Part shown: piece by piece, positions 6,795-9,562 of the stretch
How the letters are laid out: every line of letters begins with the position of its first letter
Position numbering within the stretch: the stretch's first letter is position 1
DNA from: Allobaculum sp.
GTDB taxonomy: Bacteria > Bacillota_I > Bacilli_A > Erysipelotrichales > Erysipelotrichaceae
Reading direction: 5' to 3'
DNA: 9,562 bases
NCBI GenBank assembly: GCA_014803815.1
Contig: JAAVAY010000017.1
Span: 1 to 9,562, forward strand
The notes under the pieces: model-generated
Seen by the model: the letters and a program-made list of their open reading frames with translations, nothing else
Told to the model about the DNA's origin: nothing
The model's database searches: none
Translations under genes and position numbers: made by a program

Positions 6795-8678
6795 TTATTT
6801 TTTCTTAGGTTCAGCTGGTTTTTGAATGCGATAAATCAAGGCCCCTAATGGTGGAACATCCACACTGATACGCCATGGTTGATTCATCAAAGGTAAGTGG
6901 ATGGCTTTCGCGTTATGGACATCGTTGTCGTCTAGGCGACCACCGTAGCGTTTCCATTGGGTGTTGAGCAATTCTTGGTAAATGCCGCCATAGGGAACAC
7001 CGAATTGCAATTTATAGCCATTGGTAGAGAAGTTGATGATGAACACATAGATGTCCTTTGATCCTTTACGCATAAAGGAGAACGTGTTGTGATCCGCATC
7101 ATCAGCATTGATCCATTGGAAGTTCGTAGGATCATAGCCATAGTAGAAGGCATCGTTGCGAGTACAAATGCCAGTCATATCCGCAAAGAAGGCTTCAAAG
7201 TCTCGATGCATGGGATATTTGCGCAAGAACCAGTCGTTGCCTTTTTGTTCATCCCATTCACGAAGCATACCAAGTTCATTACCCATGAAGTTTAACTTTT
7301 TGCCAGGATGACCAAACATGTAGGTGTAAAGCGCACGGGCTTGAGCGAATTTATCGTCATAGCTTCCCCACATCTTGTCCACAATCGTAGCTTTTCCATG
7401 CACCACTTCATCGTGGCTCAAAGGCAAAATGAAGTGTTCAGAATAGAAATAGGCCATTGAAAAGGTGATGTCATTGTGGTGCCATTTGCGATAAATTGGA
7501 TCGAGCTTGAGATATTTTAAGGTATCGTTCATCCAGCCTAAATCCCATTTGTAGTCAAAGCCAAGACCGCCATCCAAAGTGGATTTGCACACATTGGGGA
7601 AGTCAGTAGAATCTTCAGCGATTAACATAATCTTGCCTTGGTATTCTTGGTTGAGAGTAAAGTTCAAGCGTTTGATGAAATCCGTAGCGCCTTTATTTTC
7701 ACCCATCATTTTGTTGCCCTTCCAGAAAATCGCATTGGAAATGGCATCCATACGCAAACCATCAAAGTGATACTCTTTCAACCAATAGTTTGCAGCTGAC
7801 ATCAAAAAGGAGCGTACGCTCTCTTTCCATAAGTCAAATTGGCTCGTACCCCATTCGGAATCCGCATCTTCGCGTTTGGAATATTCATAAAGAGGGGTGC
7901 CATCAAAATAGGCTAAAGCGTATTCATCTTTTACGAAGTGTACAGGAACAAAGTCCATGATAACTCCAATGCCCGCATCGTGGAGACGGTTGACAAATTC
8001 CATCAATTCCACAGGATTTCCATACCGACTTGTTACTGAGAAGAAGCCAGAGACTTGATATCCCCATGATCCATCAAAGGGATATTCGGAAAGGGGCATG
8101 ACTTCTACATGAGAGAAATGGTATTTTTTGCAATGAGCAATCAGTTCGTCCACGATGTCATTGTAGTGAACGAATAGGCTTTCTTCGTTTTGTTCTGGCA
8201 AACCAGGAACATCTTCCACGCGCATATTTTTATCGCGCCAGCTGCCGATGTGCATTTCATAGATAGAAATGGGTTTATCAAAGCCCTTAGTACGGGTTTC
8301 CATCCATTTTTGGTCTGTCCATCCATCAAAAGTTAAATCGGCAATCACTGAATCGTGTTCAGGACGAAGTTTGGCCGAAAAAGCATAAGGGTCAATTTTA
8401 TCGATAACGCGTCCATTTTGTTGAACAACTTTATATTTATAGGCTTGACCGATCTTCGCCTCAGGAATTGTGGCAATCCAAACGCCTTCAAAATCCTTTT
8501 CCATGGGATTGGCATTTCCATCCCAATCGTTAAAATCCCCCACTACCGATACATGTTGGGCATTAGGGGCATAAAGTACAAAGGATACACCTCCATCTTT
8601 TTCAGGATGGGCACCGAAGTAATCAAAGGCGTTGAGTTCACGGCCTTGGAAAAAGGCAGTGAGATCCTTTTTTTGCAT
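6795..8678 (-). CDS. glgB: 1,4-alpha-glucan branching enzyme (GH13)
   Basis: A 627-residue enzyme that cuts alpha-1,4-glucan chains and rejoins them as alpha-1,6 branches in glycogen; cytoplasmic. An N-terminal CBM48-type domain (about 25-115, with YAPNAQHVSVVGDFNDWDG at 36-54) precedes the GH13 barrel. The barrel shows YEMHIGSW (140-147), EVMPLSEYPFDGSWGYQ (192-208), region I DFVPVHF (242-248), region II DGLRMDAISN with nucleophile D311, region III IAEDSTDFP with acid/base E355, and region IV LSHDEVVHGK with D423. All catalytic residues are present. A C-terminal beta domain closes the protein. The start at 8678 is chosen because GGAGG lies 10 nt before it; an in-frame ATG at 8714 would add 12 Cys/Gly-rich residues unlike the family and would swallow this ribosome site. 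Region I carries DFVPVHF where DWVPAHF is usual. No other glycogen genes (glgC, glgD, glgA, glgP) are in the window. It has its own terminator. Confidence 0.95.
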   Translation of the reverse strand: MQKKDLTAFFQGRELNAFDYFGAHPEKDGGVSFVLYAPNAQHVSVVGDFNDWDGNANPMEKDFEGVWIATIPEAKIGQAYKYKVVQQNGRVIDKIDPYAFSAKLRPEHDSVIADLTFDGWTDQKWMETRTKGFDKPISIYEMHIGSWRDKNMRVEDVPGLPEQNEESLFVHYNDIVDELIAHCKKYHFSHVEVMPLSEYPFDGSWGYQVSGFFSVTSRYGNPVELMEFVNRLHDAGIGVIMDFVPVHFVKDEYALAYFDGTPLYEYSKREDADSEWGTSQFDLWKESVRSFLMSAANYWLKEYHFDGLRMDAISNAIFWKGNKMMGENKGATDFIKRLNFTLNQEYQGKIMLIAEDSTDFPNVCKSTLDGGLGFDYKWDLGWMNDTLKYLKLDPIYRKWHHNDITFSMAYFYSEHFILPLSHDEVVHGKATIVDKMWGSYDDKFAQARALYTYMFGHPGKKLNFMGNELGMLREWDEQKGNDWFLRKYPMHRDFEAFFADMTGICTRNDAFYYGYDPTNFQWINADDADHNTFSFMRKGSKDIYVFIINFSTNGYKLQFGVPYGGIYQELLNTQWKRYGGRLDDNDVHNAKAIHLPLMNQPWRISVDVPPLGALIYRIQKPAEPKKK

Positions 8679-8687
8679 GATTGGTTT

Positions 8688-8693
8688 TCCTCC
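8688..8693 (-). promoter_or_regulatory. ribosome binding site that fixes the glgB start
   Basis: GGAGGA on the - strand, 9 nt before the ATG at 8678. It favours the shorter protein over the in-frame ATG at 8714, which has no comparable site. Confidence 0.75.
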
Positions 8694-8980
8694 ATCATAA
8701 CAGGCACAATCCATATTCAGAACGCAATAAGAAAGTAGGGCGTTCTTGCTGCCTGCCTGTATTCTTTATCTTTCTTTATTTTATCCAAAAGTGAGCGAAT
8801 GAAAAGGCTTAACACCTGTCAGGTTTCTATCACTTTTGATTCCTCCTTGACTACGATTTGGACCTTCTTGAAAGATGGCTTCTAAATCCGTTTCTTAAAA
8901 AAGAAGCGAACCTAAAGATGATTTTGTTCAAAAAAAGTATTAATTTTTTGAATGATATTGGATAAAAAATTATTTCCGAT
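8694..8980 (-). other. glgB upstream region with palindromes and an orphan Shine-Dalgarno
   Basis: About 290 nt without an intact gene. On the - strand it holds a 7-bp inverted repeat AGAACGC/GCGTTCT (8746-8740 with 8725-8719) in the glgB leader, the 11-bp palindrome ACCTGACAGGT (8824-8814), and a perfect AAGGAGG (8848-8842). The last is followed 8 nt later by GTG-ATA-GAA-ACC-TGA, after which the same frame stays open to 8717. A weak -10 candidate TAAAAT lies at 8783-8778 but no matching -35 is seen. Nearer the mobile element end, a short frame of about 22 codons ends at a TAG near 8913. No family is recognised in any of these pieces. Confidence 0.4.
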
Positions 8981-9078
8981 GTGACATTCTCCCCCGCCTA
9001 AAGAGGCGGGGGCTTCCTTTCGCACAAGCGAACAGTCGGTTCTCGTTCGAGTAGTCCACTGACTACAGCATAAGCGAG
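8981..9078 (-). ncRNA. omega-RNA-like right-end segment of the IS605-type element
   Basis: Three perfect hairpins follow one another on the - strand: GTAGTC-AGTG-GACTAC (9066-9051), TTCGC-TTGT-GCGAA (9032-9019) and a 9-bp GC-rich stem with loop CTTT (9012-8991, arms CCCCCGCCT and AGGCGGGGG), then GAGAATGTCAC. In TnpB systems the guide RNA scaffold comes from the tnpB 3' end and right end, with the guide taken from DNA just beyond it, here from 8980 downwards. Whether this shortened copy is transcribed is unknown; the upstream part of a full scaffold lay in the deleted tnpB 3' region. Confidence 0.4.
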
Positions 9079-9308
9079 CTATCCCTGTTTCATTTGAGCA
9101 TTTGCAAGAGCAAGACTATCAACCTCTTTTAGTCACTCAAACTCCGATTTGTATTGTGCAGGCGTATTGTTCAGCTTTTGCTTGGTTTCTTTATAATGCT
9201 TAATTTTATCGGATAGCATTTGATTGTAGATGAAACGAACACAGCCGAATAGCAAACAAAACTTTTTGCTCTGCGCTTAGATATGAATTTGAAGGCCTTG
9301 TTTGCCAT
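9079..9308 (-). pseudogene. tnpB: RNA-guided nuclease TnpB, N-terminal fragment, frameshifted and truncated
   Basis: The ATG at 9308 has GAGGTG 6 nt upstream and reads MANKAFKF, the usual beginning of IS605-group OrfB/TnpB. Frame is then lost and regained: EQKVLFA is seen in a second frame (about 9283-9263), and from 9243 a third frame gives CVRFIYNQMLSDKIKHY, KLNNTPAQYKSEFE, a TGA where the family has Trp, then LKEVDSLALANAQMK, ending at TAG 9081-9079. These are the conserved first 80-90 residues of the family. At least two small indels, one nonsense change and loss of nearly all of the coding region, including the RuvC-like catalytic domain and zinc ribbon, make it a pseudogene. The sequence passes straight into the element's right-end hairpins, which shows a large internal deletion. 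TnpB is the ancestor-like relative of Cas12 nucleases. Confidence 0.85.
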
Positions 9309-9394
9309 GACTTTCACCTCTTTTTTCGCCTATTGTCGTTGTGTTTCTATATTTAGAATATATTTCTTATTCATGCTTTCGCTGTTGTAAGTAA

Positions 9395-9562
9395 ACAAAA
9401 GACTCCAAACCACAGCTTTTGTTTGGGGATCCCGACTGCTTGTACTTTTGTAAGCGAACTTGCTTGTCGGATATGCTTTGAACAAAGCCCATGATCTTTA
9501 TCGTAGTTCCATTCCTGTAATGTTTTGATGCGCTATACTCATAGCTTGAATTTCATCAATGT
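9395..9562 (-). pseudogene. remnant of a zinc-ribbon (DUF4379-like) protein gene, runs off the right edge
   Basis: On the - strand, two overlapping frames give SIAHQN (frame beginning near 9540) and then LQEWNYDKDHGL (about 9502-9467). This is reminiscent of the repeated unit of DUF4379/treble-clef zinc-ribbon proteins, whose pattern is roughly S-A-x-x-N-P-x-L-x-x-EWNYEKN-x-L followed by K-VWW-C. A later KLWFG (around 9420) and, in another frame, YLQQRKHE (around 9390-9367) could continue it. Each frame is broken by stops, so the gene is decayed. No Cys pair of a zinc ribbon is intact. The identification rests on one good motif. It could be host DNA flanking the element. Confidence 0.35.

Larger units (their letters stand above)
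8981..9390 (-). mobile_element. IS200/IS605-type element remnant (tnpB only, decayed)
   Basis: A short element on the - strand consisting of a left-end region, the start of a broken tnpB, and a right end rich in hairpins that finishes in GGGGGAGAATGTCAC. The last is typical of IS605-group right ends, and the terminal TCAC (8984-8981) is the likely cleavage-site end. No tnpA (Y1 transposase) is present, and most of tnpB is deleted, so the element cannot move by itself. The left boundary is uncertain: a small hairpin TTCTA-AATA-TAGAA lies at 9358-9345, and TTAC tetranucleotides at 9394-9391 and 9390-9387 are possible left junctions. The outer limit given is therefore approximate. Confidence 0.75.

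Noticed and set aside
8679..8714. Upstream in-frame ATG for glgB
   Set aside because: The 12 extra residues (Cys- and Gly-rich) are unlike the family, and the GGAGGA at 8693-8688 would lie inside the coding region.
8355..8738. 127-codon open frame on the + strand across the glgB start, and several shorter ones within glgB, the methyltransferase and the permease
   Set aside because: They lie opposite or out of frame with clear genes, have no ribosome sites of note and no recognisable motifs.
8991..9012. The GC-rich hairpin as a rho-independent terminator
   Set aside because: It has no T-run on either strand directly after the stem, and it matches the known right-end hairpin of IS605-group elements.
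9079..9308. Use of TGA as a tryptophan codon (genetic code 4), suggested by TGA at a conserved Trp in the TnpB fragment
   Set aside because: The intact genes encode Trp with TGG (for example MHWGEEY in the CapA-like protein) and TGA is the functional stop of the ATPase gene; the TnpB copy also has frameshifts, so this is a nonsense mutation.
9021..9470. AAGCGAAC found both at 9027-9034 and 9452-9459, as a possible direct repeat bounding the element
   Set aside because: One copy is inside the right-end hairpin, the match is only 8-9 bases, and flanking bases diverge, so it is probably chance. IS200/IS605 elements also do not create target duplications.
1..9562. tRNA genes and CRISPR arrays
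   Set aside because: No cloverleaf with a T-arm GGTTCGAATCC-like box was seen after the 5S gene or elsewhere, and there are no regularly spaced repeats.

Overview
The window reads as a chromosomal stretch of a low-GC Gram-positive bacterium (Bacillota). The evidence is an A+T-rich composition, strong AAGGAGG-type ribosome binding sites, rho-independent terminators after nearly every unit, a Bce-type peptide-resistance module and a CapA-like protein. An Erysipelotrichia-like host is a guess from general gene content and is not established.

Layout. Positions 1-277 hold the tail of an rRNA operon on the + strand: the 3' end of 23S rRNA, a 5S rRNA and a strong terminator, with no tRNA after it. 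Everything else lies on the - strand and converges on the rRNA operon. Reading in the direction of transcription from the right edge: a decayed zinc-ribbon-like gene remnant (9395-9562); a crippled IS200/IS605-type element (about 8981-9390) with a frameshifted and deleted tnpB but a well-preserved hairpin-rich right end; a 300-base leader; glgB, the glycogen branching enzyme (8678-6795), with its own terminator; an RsmC/YbxB-like methyltransferase (6749-6147); a BceS-like intramembrane-sensing histidine kinase (6097-5120) with a terminator; a very A+T-rich gap with a candidate operator and promoter; a BceA-like ATPase (4666-3902) overlapping by 4 nt a BceB-like permease (3905-1911), followed by a terminator; and a membrane-anchored CapA/PgsA-family protein (1739-450) with a terminator.

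How it fits together. The kinase, ATPase and permease look like three of the four parts of a Bce-type antimicrobial-peptide sensing and detoxification module, in which the transporter senses the peptide, signals to the kinase, and a response regulator induces the transporter. No response regulator gene is in the window; a methyltransferase precedes the kinase where the regulator would be expected. The ABC operon still carries a perfect inverted repeat (TTACA-N3-TGTAA) just upstream of a promoter with a poor -35, which suggests activation by a BceR-type regulator encoded elsewhere. Other points of note are a probable leaderless start for the CapA-like gene, a terminator placed so tightly before the methyltransferase that expression seems to need read-through, and the decayed TnpB element with its omega-RNA-like end. 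I saw no clearly new defence or biosynthetic system.
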